Counted from the first letter of the stretch, positions 45,101-58,265 are shown. The stretch is DNA of 64,000 nucleotides from Amyelois transitella (GCF_032362555.1 NC_083509.1:6843001-6907000); one strand, 5' to 3'. Program-made: numbers and translations. The notes: generated from the sequence alone by a model not told the origin.

Positions 45101-47099
45101 TATATTTTTTGCATGTATGTATGTATGTAACGCGATAACTTTTAAACCGTTGATGTGATTGTGATAAAATTTAAAATGCATAGTATAAGATCTGTCTAAG
45201 AATTTTAAAGTTTGTAGAGCATCACAATTGGTATTGATAATAATAATGTATTTTTGAACTACAAAGTTTGTAGGTAGGGGTGCGAAAGGAACGCGAAGCC
45301 TCACGCAATTTTTAAAATGGTGTTGGCACTGTGTGCCGTGGTAACGTGTGGTTTCAGTGAGAGTATTTGTGGCCTACCTGTAGGTTGTCGGATTACTTGG
45401 TTTAATTTTCCTACTACGAGTAACAGTTTATTTTAGAAGCATGAGATCTTATAAACAATGTGAAATTATTTTCCTGATTACATAGCTACGTGGTAAAGTT
45501 AGAATAAATGCCAAATAAAATATGAAGACTGGGTAAAGTTTGTATGTGTATTAGAATTTGGTTTCCTGATCTACATTATGTAACCTCAGTTCGGGTCAGT
45601 TTTAAGTCTCATCTCATCGCTATCACCATGTACCGATAGGGTATATAATAAAGAGTGATTTATTTAAGTCGTGTGGTTCCCGGCATTAATAGATAAAAGA
45701 ATAGGGCTACTCCATGACTTTCCCCCTGTCTTTGTTACCTTTTAAAGGCTTATAAACATGCGATTAATTTTTTAGGCGATGGGCTACCAATCTGTCACAT
45801 TTTGACTCTTAATTCAGCTGGACAAGGCCTATCAGTCTTTCCAAGACTATTGGCTCTGTCTATCCCGCAAGGGACATAGACGTGATTATGTGTTTGTTTT
45901 TTTTTATGTATTTCATCGCTGATTGACCGAGCGAGCATAGCGATTGTGGTCTAAATAATCAACTTGGGCGAAAATACATTTTTGGTATGTATGTATGTAA
46001 TGCAATAACTTTCAACCGTTGTTGGTTTGATTTTGATGAAATTTAGAATGTGTGTAGAATCAGTCAATAGAATTTTAAGGTTTTAAGAGCATCAAAATCG
46101 GTAGAGAAGTTTTGGAGATGACGTCGAAATCGACGAGCTTGCATGAAAAGATTTACGAATGTGGACGAAGTGATAGAAGCTTGAAGTGATCGTGGAAATG
46201 GAAAGATATAGTCTTTGCCAGCCCTCTGGGAAAGAGATGTGATTTTAAGTATGTATCTTTAAATTTGAATAGTGCTTATGACTCCCAGTTCTTCAAGCAT
46301 CGTCTTGCTTCTTGCGCTGCGTCCTCACCTCGATGGAGAGTAGCCTGAGGTGCGCCTCTGACCACGATTTGTAGGGCAACCATATTTGATCATAGTTACA
46401 CTACACACCTTCATTAAGGCCATAAATTATTTTGTCCTATTGTGCTTTAGCATAACGGTTTTGCTATCAAATGATTTGGCAATTTATTCCGTATTTTACG
46501 CGGATTATTTTTTTTAACGCGGGTATAGCCTGGTTTTAGTTATAATGTAGTTCTTCATTAATCACTTTTCTAAATGGTGAAGTCAGTCACCAACTTAGAC
46601 ACTTTGAGACTTAAAAGTAATTGGCTTTTTAAACTAACCAAGTATTTGAAAGGACAAAAAAATTGTTCTTTAAGTATTATGTCTATTGTGAACTTCTCAT
46701 TAACCCTTTTATCACAAAATTATATCGCCTTTAGTATATCTCTCTTATTTTACTTAAGTATTCTCATCGTCGGTAGCTTGGTAAAATTCAGGCGAACTAT
46801 TTAGGGAATCCAAATAGTTTCAGGAAACATTTTCAGGTAACGACGAAAACTAGTAGAACGTACTAAAAAGATTTAGTAAAATGGTGAAAACTATCTGGAG
46901 ATATTTTTTTACTAAAAGCAAAGTAAAGACGTCAATAGAAGATTGATTCAAAAACGATTAGTTATGAATGTTGTCACTGAAATCTCGCTATTTAGTTTTC
47001 TGTGGTTGTTGTATTTTTTTTACAAACTGATCAGATATAATTCAATTTACGCCTAAGCTTTCTTCGCGCCAAGTTAGAGAGCACTAGAAATGATGGTGG
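45101..47099. other. Repeat-filled region to the right of the transposon
   Basis: No gene. It contains two diverged copies of one repeat (about 45108-45215 and 45973-46110, sharing a GTATGTATGTAA start and a TTGATTTTGATGAAATTTA-like core). Between them lies a SINE-like copy at 45670. A fragment of the 60.6-kb repeat is at 46285-46400. Confidence 0.55.
45670..45895 (+). repeat. SINE-like interspersed repeat, copy 5
   Basis: Forward copy from GTGTGGTTCCCGGCATTAA to GGGACATAGACGTGATTATG. Near full length. Confidence 0.7.
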
Positions 47100-47391
47100 A
47101 CCAAATTAGCAAATTAGAAATGAAATAGCGTTATATTTCAGCGCGGCCACTTGAAGGATTTTGAAAAGCGTTGCGACTGCGCGGGCCGTGGAGGATGCAG
47201 CGCGTAGCTCGTAGCAGGAGCCGTAGCGGCCGTAGCCAGTTGGGTCCTCGCTTTGGCGCGCGTGTCACGTATTTCCTCGCACTAGTTAACCCTTCACCGC
47301 CGTGCATCGCGGAATGTTCACACACGCGTGATCGCATGATCATTACTACTTAACAGTGACAGTCCAAGTGATTAATATTTATATTAAACAG
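47100..47391 (+). promoter_or_regulatory. GC-rich block, candidate non-coding first exon
   Basis: A roughly 200-bp GC-rich, CpG-rich patch stands out from the AT-rich surroundings and is followed by CAG/gtgaac at 47389-47396, a good donor. Short Arg-rich ORFs on both strands (for example from 47171) look like by-products of base composition. A 5' UTR exon of a gene whose coding exons lie beyond 64 kb is the likeliest reading. Confidence 0.35.
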
Positions 47392-48014
47392 GTGAACTTT
47401 GCTCAGTTTCATTATCTGCGACTGTTTTGTATGGTGCCTGCACTTTCTTTAATAGAAATCTCACTCCCTAGGGATAAAGTTTTGGTATTTCGGTACGGTT
47501 ATTTGTCAAGTTTTTGCACTTTATGGTTTGAAATGTTTTTTTATGAGGTTTGTCGTTGCTTTAGATGTGTTGGTGTTGTAAGTAATAAAAGTTTTCAATG
47601 CCCTTTGTTTCCGACATACCTATAGTTCAAAAAAGTAATGGCTGCTAATACCGCTTTTTTATTTATGAAAATTGAAGATAGGTAGTAAAATCATAACAAT
47701 GTTATTTTCTCTTTTTATCTGCGTGAATTTTATTCCTTTTTAGATTGATAACAAAAGTTTTATGAGAAAAATTCTGAAACATGTGAAAAAGTTTGTCGCA
47801 CCTTCCTTAGTTCTCCTATAGGTATGTAGATTTATTTTTACATACATCATAGAATACATCATTTTAGGCATATAATCTTAGTGCAAGAAATATGCTTTAG
47901 GATTACTGCGAATAATATGATTTTCTGAGGACGAATTGAATCAAAACTGGTTGTAAGATACACCAGAAATATGGTAGTACAAAATCAATTCTAAAAATTT
48001 AGACAGCTGCACAT

Positions 48015-48017
<3 letters not shown>

Positions 48018-48056
<39 letters not shown>
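48018..48056. repeat. (TA)n microsatellite
   Basis: About 19 uninterrupted TA units. A second, shorter array is at 16028-16048. Confidence 0.95.
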
Positions 48057-48062
<6 letters not shown>

Positions 48063-49341
48063 ATCTAATATACTTCTTTGCGTATTCCCAGTTGCACCCT
48101 TCGCCATAGTGATACAGGGCCTGGGAGCATAAATACATATGATAATTATAACCATGCGCCTTTTCATGCCGTTTTAAGCAATAAATAATTTAATTTGGAA
48201 AACAGTTTTGGTGAAGTAAATCACTCTCCAGTAACTTAAAATTTACACACTAAAATGCCACATAAATTTAAAACGTTATCTAAGAAACAAGTTTGGCAAA
48301 CATGTTTACAGTATGAAAACTTTTCATATACTTATAAAATAATAAAACAATATTATAATAAGTTCATACTCTGCATACTGATGGACCTTTGTATGTAGAA
48401 CAGTTGCCTCGTAGATTCTCTTTTATAAATTTTAAACCATGTTTTATCCTAGATCTCATGTAAAAAAGCATTTAATTTACATAATTAGGTACTTTTCTCA
48501 TGATTATAGCAAAAATAATAATTATTAATGTTATTAAAATTAATCACAATATTTAAATTATGGCAATATGGCAAAAATATGACTTTGATTATGAGATTTT
48601 TCCGTCACAAATTTGAACAAAAAATAAAAATTTAACCTTAACTTAAAAGTACCTATTTACTAAACTAAACGTTATAACTACACATATACATTCCGATTTT
48701 TTTGGGAGTAGAAAAAAGTGACTAAAACTTTACACGATGCAAGATCACTGCATTCTTTTGCTGACCACAGTTATGCAGGCTCTATTTTAATTCCAAAGTT
48801 ACTTAAACACAATCAAATTCAAATCCAATTCGTTTAATAGTTCTTGTCAACTGAAATCAATAATTACTTTACTATACTGTATTTCTTTAAAAATGTTAAT
48901 AGATTTTGGAGGAATAATACTGCAAAATGAATAAATTAAAAAACAATTGTATCCATTTACAATTTTTAGAAGTTTTAACTGTGTATTTATGACCAATTAA
49001 GAAATACCAATGCCACGATTAAACAATTCCGCTTATTTCCGTTACTTCATTAGAAAAAGAGCGTTATCTGCAATGGCCCCGATTAATAATTCACCCTGTA
49101 TCTTCCTTCATCTCTTAAAGCGATGTCTAATTAGTAAAAATGTTGGCCTTTGTTCAGACACCTGTCTGGTTTTAAGGAAAATAATTATGCTTATTTAATT
49201 TTATTTAGTACTACCTTCGCCCACTGCTCCATTCCAGTGAAAAGTATCTACTTAATGTGAAAGGTGTCTCTATCACCATCTAACAGATTGTTATATGTAC
49301 CTTTGACGTAATAAACCATGTGTCGAGAACGGACGGATTTG

Positions 49342-49690
49342 TGACTAAAGTGACCATACGTCCCGCTTTCGGCGGGATTGTCCCGCTTTCAGGCTGTCTG
49401 TCCCGCTGTCCCCAGCGAGAGCAAAAATGTCCCGCTTTTGCAAACAAACCAAATTTTTATACTTATTTTATATCAACATTGCACTCAAATCTCGCTGACG
49501 AGAACAGTCAGTCAAAAATACTAAACGTACAGACAAAATATTTTTACTGTTTTATTATATGAATGGATAATTATTTATACCTAATTAACTTATATTGTAA
49601 GTATATAGTACTTATATGTTTTATTTACTTATATACAAAATTCCGTAAGCGTCCCGCTCTGACGCAAAAAAAAATGGTCACGTTATGTAT
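49342..49690. mobile_element. Possible hAT-like MITE with GTCCCGC motifs
   Basis: The left part reads GTGACCATACGTCCCGC and the right part, in reverse, GTGACCATTTTTTTTTTGCG and then AGCGGGACGC, so the termini share GTGACCAT and an inner GGGACG block. GTCCCGC occurs four times inside. No 8-bp target duplication could be seen, so the class is uncertain. Confidence 0.45.
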
Positions 49691-50807
49691 GACCCATGTT
49701 TGTCTGCGTGTTTTTAACTATATGAATACCAAATTTCATTCGAATCGGTGCAGCGGTTTAGCTTTGTAAGTACGGAACAGACAGATAGACAGGCTTTTGC
49801 ATTCAGGATTCTTCTTTTAGGCGTTTTACATCATTGATGATTGAGCCGTAACTAAACGTGGCCTTGATCTTTTATAAATGATTATTGGTTCTGTTTATCT
49901 ATTTAGGAATGAAGACTTTATACTTATAATGCTAGCTGTCCCAGCAAACGTTGTTTTGGCTTATAAATAAATATAAAGTAATTTCTAGTTTAAAAAAAAT
50001 GTTAAGGGTGGATAACCCTTATCACTAAGAGGTATGAAAAATTGATGTTGGCCGATTCTCAGACCTACTCAATATGCTCACAAAATTTCACTAGAATCGG
50101 TCAAGCCGTTTCAGAGGAGTACACGAACGATAGTGACACGAGAATTATATACATATATAAGATAGAAAAATTTGACCTATTTAACAGAAATATTAATTTT
50201 GTTGCCATTGATTGTCTACCTCTATTAACATTCCGATTCAATCCAATCAGTGTTGTAACCTAGACTAGTCACTATTATGACTAACAAATAGACAAAGCCG
50301 ACCTACAAGTTTTAGGCCGGTGGGATCCAATTATACTCCGCTTGCTAATCTGTCTGTCTAATTTGTTGATTGGACCCAGGAACGAGGAACATTCTCTATC
50401 TAGATATACTACCTACATACTAGGTACTTATACTCGTCAGTAGGTACATAGTATTGTGAGATTATAGAACACTTCGAATGAACTACTAACATGTTAGTAA
50501 GATTGTTACCCATAATACCTAGTGAACTTACATAACCGTTTAATTTACTAATCATGTTCAGTAGGAAGCAAGCTTAATAAGCTGAGCCTTTATCTATCCT
50601 TGGGGTAATCATTTAAAATTAATTATTACCATTAAAATTAAGTTTTGACACTGAATGAAGTGATTAAAGCAGCTCAGAGTTTTTGTATGATGAGATGGTT
50701 TAAATTTACAACGTCACGGGACTTATAATTAAAAAAATATATTTAAGCATGCTTTCCCCTTTATACTTCCATACTTAGATATTAAAAGAAACTCTTTGAT
50801 ATAACTT

Positions 50808-50935
50808 ACATACATACCATACATACATAATCACGTCTTTATCCCTTGCGGGGTAGACAGAGACAAGAATCTTGCAAAGACTGAGAAAGGCACGTTAATG
50901 ATGGTATTGAGATTGAAATAGTTACGTGACTAGGT
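50808..50935 (-). repeat. SINE-like interspersed repeat, copy 6 (truncated)
   Basis: Keeps the CATACATAATCACGTC tail and the CTTGCGGGGTAGACAGAG core of the family at 18253; the rest is lost. Confidence 0.6.
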
Positions 50936-51365
50936 ATATGTATGTATGTAACTAAGTCATCTATAATCGTTATTCCAGTGAAAATATTTTCTCTTCATAT
51001 ATTTCATGTTGCTCATGAATTATAGTTATAGAGATTATAAATAATATGTGCAAGGTATCCAAGGCACAGTAAATAAGAACATTATCTCTTTAACGGCCAG
51101 TGTAACAACCAACCTGCGACATTTTATTCTGTAGAATAGCTTTATATAACGTTTACCTGCTGCTTCGCTTAGATTTTATATAAATTTAAACATACAAACA
51201 TAAATAATTGAAAAAAAGTTTAGGTAAAACGTATTTTTGATAACTATAATATATATAATATACCATCACGCTAGATTCTCATTGGGATAGGCAGACTTTG
51301 GATTTACACTACAATCTTTACCGGTCTCTCTAGACCAGACACAATCATAGACTTCTTTATCGTAA

Positions 51366-51600
51366 ACTAGCTTTTGTCCGCGGCTCCACCCGCGTAAAAG
51401 TACTTGTAATTGAATGTTCTTATCCGTACTTACTTGTGAAGTAGGTACGGAGAAGAACATTCAGTTACAAGAACAGTAGCTGCGCTGTACCTTTTTAGCA
51501 AAATTGCATGAAAATCGATTCAGTGATATAACTGTGAAGAAGTAACTAACAAATAAACTTACTTTCTCCTTTATAGTATCGGTATTGGATTCGGATTTCT
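51366..51600 (+). repeat. Retroelement fragment containing a 69-nt hairpin
   Basis: Begins ACTAGCTTTTGTCCGCGGCTC and runs to a GAAAATCGATTCAGTGAT-type 3' segment. Positions 51403-51471 within it form a 33-bp stem with three non-Watson-Crick positions and a 3-nt loop. Confidence 0.55.
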
Positions 51601-51710
51601 GTGTTATGGACAGACAGACAGACAACATAAACGTAATGAAAGATAAGATAATGTGAAATACGAAATGATCAAATGTAAGAGAATTGATTAAACAGAAATA
51701 TGTTATTACA

Positions 51711-51802
51711 TATCGTATACACGTCGTTATCCCTCATGGGGCAGACAGAGTCAATATTCGAGACTATAAAAAGACTAAAAGGCCATGTTCAGCTGCATGA
51801 CT
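51711..51802 (-). repeat. SINE-like interspersed repeat, copy 7 (truncated)
   Basis: Tail and core only (TATCCCTCATGGGGCAGACA, then GGCCATGTTCAGCTG). Confidence 0.55.
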
Positions 51803-52872
51803 TACGTATTTTCACAAATAATAAAGTAAATGTGAGGTATTACGTTTATTTTCATTTTTATATATGTATGTGTGTTATTTATGAAAGAAACTATTTTATT
51901 TTATACATAATTACATAATTATTGCTAGTGAAGAAATTGCTAAACATAACAATTTTTTCCCTCTCTTGGGTTGACAAATAAAATATTTGTCGTTATTTGA
52001 TCATATTACCTCATATAGCTTATGGGTGTGCAAATTATTTGTACGGGCAGACTGTACAAATTCATAATTCAAATAAATTAAAACGAGTCACTTCGAGTCG
52101 TCCGTCGACAAACTTCAATATTTTCTAGAAAAGGCACCTAATAGAAAACGGGTGAGATAAATACCGCCGTGACATCGACGTCGTCGTGGCGAACGAACTA
52201 GTCTCGTCCTTCCCTGTTAATGGGTCTCGTTAATTTTGTATTACCGAAGCTCTCTGCTTTCATGACAATTTATTAGAATAAAATTGGACTTTAGTCATCG
52301 CTAATTGAAAACATTGAGTACTTTCTATGGAAGTTTGTTTTTGACAAGTTATTAATGGAAATAAATTATAAAGGTGCTCCGCAGCGTCCCTCTAATTATT
52401 TTGATCAATTTCAATCACTGAGATTCCAATTTTACGAGTTCAATATGATAGCAGCTTTTGCATTAGTAAAATGCACATACGAAGGTGTGTTCAAAGCAAA
52501 TATTGACGATACTCGCGCCTGTTTGATGTTTACTTACTGGTAGAAACTTTTTTAATAACGTGAAACGTTCGAAATGGCTGGGTGCTGTGAGCCAGCAGTC
52601 AGAACTCTTAATATGGCATATCTTTAATCATCGCTGCAGTATAAATGCCACAAAGCAGTAAAAAAGTGTCCGTAGATATGGTTTCTGACAGTGACTTATG
52701 TGCAGTCCGCCCTTTCGCCGCCTTGCAATTGTCATTGTTTTTATTTCCAGTTATGTTTACCACCATAAAAATAGAGGTTCTGGGTTTATTTAATCTGGCT
52801 GATAATTTTTCGGATGAATTAGGAGCCACTTTTAATGCTTCAATTATTGGAAAAGGTTATTTAAATTACATC

Positions 52873-52968
52873 ATTAAGCCAAACAGCTGAACGTGGCCTA
52901 TCAGTCTTTTTAAGACTGTTGGCTCTGTCAACCCCGTGAGGGATATAGACGTGATTATATGTATGTAT
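52873..52968 (+). repeat. SINE-like interspersed repeat, copy 8 (truncated)
   Basis: Forward 3' end only, AAACAGCTGAACGTGGCC to GGATATAGACGTGATT and a GTATGTATGT tail. Confidence 0.65.
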
Positions 52969-54248
52969 GTTATTAGAATTTGTATCTAGGAAACTGAATC
53001 TCGAAATTACAAATTAACAGCATTTTTTTAGAAATATCAAGTATTTTTGACCGCTAGTTAGTAAAATATAGGTATCTAATTAATTCTAAATGGGTATCGA
53101 TAATGTTCAAAATACTTCAACTGCCCTTTCATTAGTCGCAGTAGTTTAAATTTGACAGAATACATTAATCCGCAATTGTTATGTTGTAAATGAATATGTT
53201 CTGGTGTTAATGTTTGTTGTATGACTTGCTCTTACCTGCGGTTTTACCAATAGTGAGAACAAAGAAAACTTACATAATACTTAGTCATTCAGACGTTATG
53301 TGTCCATATATATTCCAAACAACACACTTACGCGTTTATTATATGAGTATGGACTTAGGAACCGTACCTTAAGCCACATCGGCTGAGATAAAACAATAAC
53401 CGCACGTAAGTTTTCATCAAAGTTGAATCGAGAGGCTGCGAGGCTGGTGCCGTAACGACCTCCCGAGCTACTTCGGATCGCATTCCAGATGAGATTGAAC
53501 TCGTGTATTACATACATCGATTCCCTTATATGGCTTATCTAAATATTCACATTAAATATATATTTGGCTAATTGACGCGTGATCATGTTTTCAGTTTTCA
53601 TTCATGTTGTCAGAGATTTATAAAACTGCAATTCAATCATGTATAAAGTAATAAATTTTTAAATTTGATGTGTTGATGTGATGTGATGATGTGATACCTG
53701 CTGAGTTTACAGATTTATAATAGCATTTTTCATGTTGTTTCCTTTATCTCAACATTAGTGACCGATTGATAGAAATTGTATGGTCTTATGCTAAAAATTA
53801 TATTAATTGAATGTTAAAAAAATATCCTGAAACTAAACCACGGTGCATTTTTTTTCAGAAAATTAATCCCATGCCAACTACTTATTTGAAAAACGTCAAG
53901 TTCCAGTAAACTAAATAAATAAGCCTTGCCTTTGCTGTTTATTTAATTATGATGTTCGTAATAAAATTTAAGAGCCCTTTGAAGATTTTAACGTTGAGAA
54001 ACAAAGCACGCAATGGCCAGTTTATTAGATGTCGTCTATTTGATTACAGCGCCGTCCGAAGGTACGAGCTTCATCCGATTACCTCGGAGCATCTCATCTG
54101 GGAAACTAAACAACTTCTTGTTTAACATCAAAAAAACATCTCCCTATATCGTAGGTAGTGTTTGCAAATACGCGAATGCATTTTTTTAAAGGTAAAAAAA
54201 ACTTTTTTTACTAACACAGTAGGTATTCTTCAATGCCAGAGTAAAGGG

Positions 54249-54302
54249 TACATAATATTGGTATATACTCGTATATTAACGTGTATATACCAATATTATG
54301 TA
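54249..54302. repeat. Perfect 20-bp inverted repeat, 14-nt loop
   Basis: TACATAATATTGGTATATAC (54249-54268) is exactly complementary to 54283-54302. It is very AT-rich. Confidence 0.85.
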
Positions 54303-54616
54303 ATACCAAGAAATATTCAATAACTAAGATATATATTTATAGGCATATCGATGTTTTGATGAAATGTTTTTCTGAATATGTAATTTGCTAAGGATCGTTT
54401 TGAAGACGTAGGCAGGATGTTGGAATATTATTTTTGTCGTTCAATATGTGACCGTTTCTAAGTACATATTTTTGGTAACTTTTAAATATAAAAAAGAAGA
54501 TAATAAGAACAAAACTATCGTTTCAAATTTCTCTTCATTTCGTAGGTATGCGAATTTCGACTGGTGTCCAAAATATGGTTTTAACTGCAGTGTAAAGTGC
54601 AATTATTTGACTAACT

Positions 54617-54792
54617 AGCGGTCAGACAAAAATACTTGACCACGACCTGTGATAGTGACATATGCGACCCCCGCCCTTTCCCTGCTCACCCCACGCCACT
54701 GTGAGTTATGCCCCAAATTAATTTTGGGGTCATGGCGTCGCGAGCTGAGTAAATAAAAAATGAAACGGCAAATGCATTTTCGTCTGACCGCT
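54617..54792. mobile_element. 176-bp MITE
   Basis: Ends are AGCGGTCAGACAAAAAT and ATTTTCGTCTGACCGCT, a 17-bp terminal inverted repeat with one mismatch. The interior is GC-richer than its surroundings and holds a smaller palindrome (CCCCAAATTAATTTTGGGG at about 54711-54729). There is no coding capacity. Flanks CTA/TTA hint at a 3-bp target duplication, but this is weak. Confidence 0.7.
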
Positions 54793-56021
54793 TAATTATT
54801 TCTCATTAGGTTTTTCTAAGTACTGATGGAGGTTTTTGTTGTTTTGGTAATAGAGGTTTTGCTAGTTTCAGTAGGCATTTATTTTATTTAATGTTGTTGA
54901 TGTGACAACATGAATGTTTTATATTTAATTTAATTAACTAGACTTAAATAGATTGGTAAGCCCATAAGGTACCTACAGATTTATGATTTATAAAAAATTA
55001 TTAAAGTAATATTAACCATTCAAACTCTATGATGAGTAAGAGGCACTTACGAAGTCAGCAAGCATATCCCTTGGCTTTTATTGTTATAAAACCAGTTATA
55101 AGTAAAAAACCAATATGAATAGAAAACGTTCTTGTACGAGCTCTGACAATGGAAGATCGTAAGGAAATAAGCCATCATACTTGTATTAGTATGATAAAAA
55201 CATGGCGAGCATTCAGCGTCGAACGCCGGCAAAGCAATTCCGACAATATGTTAAATTCTTAGTAACGACGTTTTGTGACATAAACGTGTTTACCAATAAT
55301 CATTTCATTCTATTTTGATACTTGCCTTCGCTAGGGGCTTTGCTTTCTTGGGAATTTATTGGCATTGATAATAGTTGACTTGTTTAAAATATTGAATACC
55401 TATCAGTTTAGTTCCAATTGATACCTTATAGAGGCAACCTTAGTAATGCATTGGGCTAATCAAATATGAAAGAATCGGGTCGTTGATTCAGGAGAAGGCC
55501 GCTCTTTTATCTTTTTTTTTCTATAAATTTATTGGATGCTCATTTTTGGTTATTAAAACATATGACAAAAACGTTGAGAATTGACAAACAGGATTCTTAT
55601 TTCAAATTTTATTATATTCATGTTAAATATGTTAAATCGGAGAATAGGAGTAGAAACATTCAGATTATATGTGGGTTAATTTAAATAAAAGCCCATTTCA
55701 GTAATCCGTAGCGGCCTATCATATGAAGTGACGTAACGTTTTATCGCTTCGCGTATTCATAAACCGCCCATGGCTATCATTTATCAGGTGTTGTACTCCG
55801 CCGGGGCAAACGTTTTACAAAACATTTATTTACCACCGAGATTTACATGTATGCGACTCATAATAGAATCCCTCGAGTCGCGTTCATTATTAGTTCCCTA
55901 CTTAGATTAATTGCGAGATAGATAGTCCCATATGATGCATATCGAAGTTTCAAAGGGCCGCCTGGGCACAGACTTTTGGTACTGAAACATTATCCATTTA
56001 ATATTTTTATTTAGGTAACTA

Positions 56022-57550
56022 GCTTTCCGCCCGCGGCTTCGCCCACGTGTAATTCGTATATATATGGCGTTTTTTAATGATCTTAATATTATGTTTTAAG
56101 TAAATTATATAAATATTTATTTTATTCAAATAGAGAGTAAAATAAGTTAAATAAGTCAAGTTAAAAGTTAATGAATCAAACGAATAATAATTTCAAATCA
56201 AAATATTATTTGTAGTGTGTAATATGTAGTTTCGCGTATGTCCGCTAGGGGCGCTGCTAAAATTACGCGATAAATTAAAATATTTTACGCTACCTAGCTA
56301 AATGACGGTAACGAAACCATAGCGCGATCTATCTCGATGCCAACGCCATCTATCGAGCATCGAGACAACTCGTGATAGTTAATAGAAAATAAAATTCGGG
56401 TGTTTTATTTATGCATACCGATTACGCCGAGATTTATGGACCGATTTACGTGATTCTTTTTTTGTTCGGTAGAGTATACTTTCAAGTTGGTCCCGTTGTT
56501 ACCAAGTCAGGATCTGATGATGGTATTCCAGGGAAATCAAGGGCAAACCTCAAATTTACAGGCAATTACGTTTTTGACAATTTCATAGATCTGTTTAAGT
56601 ATTTGCGTCTGATATTCATCATCCCATGTGAATGAGCTGATGATGGAAGGTACAACTCCTCAACGGTTAGGAGTTGAAAGAAAATTCTTACGAAGTTATA
56701 CGTACATGTGAGGCTATTAGGTTGACCTGATAATAAAAAGTAAATCTCATTAACGTTAAGAATTTAGGTGAAAATGGATGCGGACAAATTTCGTAGCTGT
56801 TTGTATGGGTAGTGTTAACACAAAATAGGGATTTAAAGGCGTGATGTTATTAATGTTATGCATGTATGTACATAATTATGTATGTTATTATGTATGTTAA
56901 AGAGACGACTGAAAGTTGTCATACAAAGTCTTTTTTTTAAGGATGGGAAATCATCAAATGACCTCTCCCGCTCTGGGTGGAACGGAAGGGAGTGTCAGAC
57001 TTTTACTGACTAAAACCCACCTCGTTCCTTCAGTTGCCCTTTGCGTTCCGGGGCCACGGTATCTCGTTAGAACTTTCCCGCAGCCCCGGCTCAGTTTATC
57101 CCGTTTCCCCCCCTTGGGGGTTGACATTTCAAAAATCCCTTCTTAGTGCTCACTTATGTTACTAAAGGGACCTCTGTTCAAAATCTCAGACTCCTATACC
57201 GAGCGGTTTCGGCTGTGCGTTAATAAATCAGTCACCCAATCGCACCCCCTAAATCACGATTGGAGGGTAGTTTGAAAAAACTTATAATGTCAAACATATT
57301 TACTTGCCTATGTACGTGTTCATGCCAAGTTTCAAGTTTATAAACCCAAGGAATAAGATTTTTCATAGAAACGTTTTTACCCCTTTTCCCCCCCTTGGGG
57401 GTTGAATTTCCAAAAATCCTTTCTTAGTGCTCCCCTACATATCCCAAGGAACCTACATTCCAAATTTCAGCTGTCTACGACCAGTAGTTTCGACTGTGCG
57501 TTGTCTGTCAGTCAGTCACTCAGTAACGGAAGAGTTTTATATATATAGAT
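56022..57550 (+). mobile_element. 1.5-kb non-coding retroelement-like copy with internal duplication
   Basis: Starts AACTAGCTTTCCGCCCGCGG and ends AACGGAAGAGTTTTATATAT after repeated CAGT units, the typical ends of a common lepidopteran element. The 3' third contains a diverged tandem duplication: the block around 57098-57230 is repeated at about 57382-57525. The internal ORF at 56411-56635 shows no family features. Confidence 0.6.
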
Positions 57551-58265
57551 ATATTTAGGTAATAAAGAGACTCTTCACTGTAGTCAGTGACATTATGTTC
57601 AAAGTTACATTCCAAATAAAATGACTGAGAATACAGCTGATGACGAAAGTACGTGAGATTATTTGGTAAAATCAATTATAAATTTAGGGACGAAAATAAC
57701 AACTCCATGAAACATGACCAAGTGGGAAGCAAGACATAAGGCTAATCTTTTTTCTCTCGCTCTTTCATAAGGCAGGATAGTAAAAAATTCGGCCGTCCAT
57801 AATTGCGCAAATCCGCCGACTAACCTTTATAGCACTAGCATAATTTAACCTGGATATTACTTTGAATAGAAACGGCACCGCATTGCCACTTTTATTGCTC
57901 GGACGGAACAGGTACAATTTTATGTTCTAAGTTGTAAAATTTATTGAAATGATAAATCACCACTTTTACTATAATCTAGGTGATTTTACTGCATACTTAA
58001 CACATGGGGCGCATTTCTAATAACATTTTTAAAATATTTTATACCCTCCGGTAATTAATATGATTTAAATAACGTGCGGTATGGCATACAAGGCGGACAA
58101 AAGCGTAAAAAATAAATATGTGTTGAGTATAAGCAAAAGTACAAGCTGAAACAATTATTCTTATGTTATTCAATTATTATTTATGTTAATGTTAATCAAT
58201 TATTATTTATCAATAATTATTTTGATTCAAAAGTCAACTACATGAATGTACTAATAGACTACAAC

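Noticed and set aside
53296-53517. Minus-strand ORF with SSSGGRYGTSLAASRFN and a following AAG/gtacgg donor
   Set aside because: No homology, no second exon and no clear acceptor; too weak to list as a gene.
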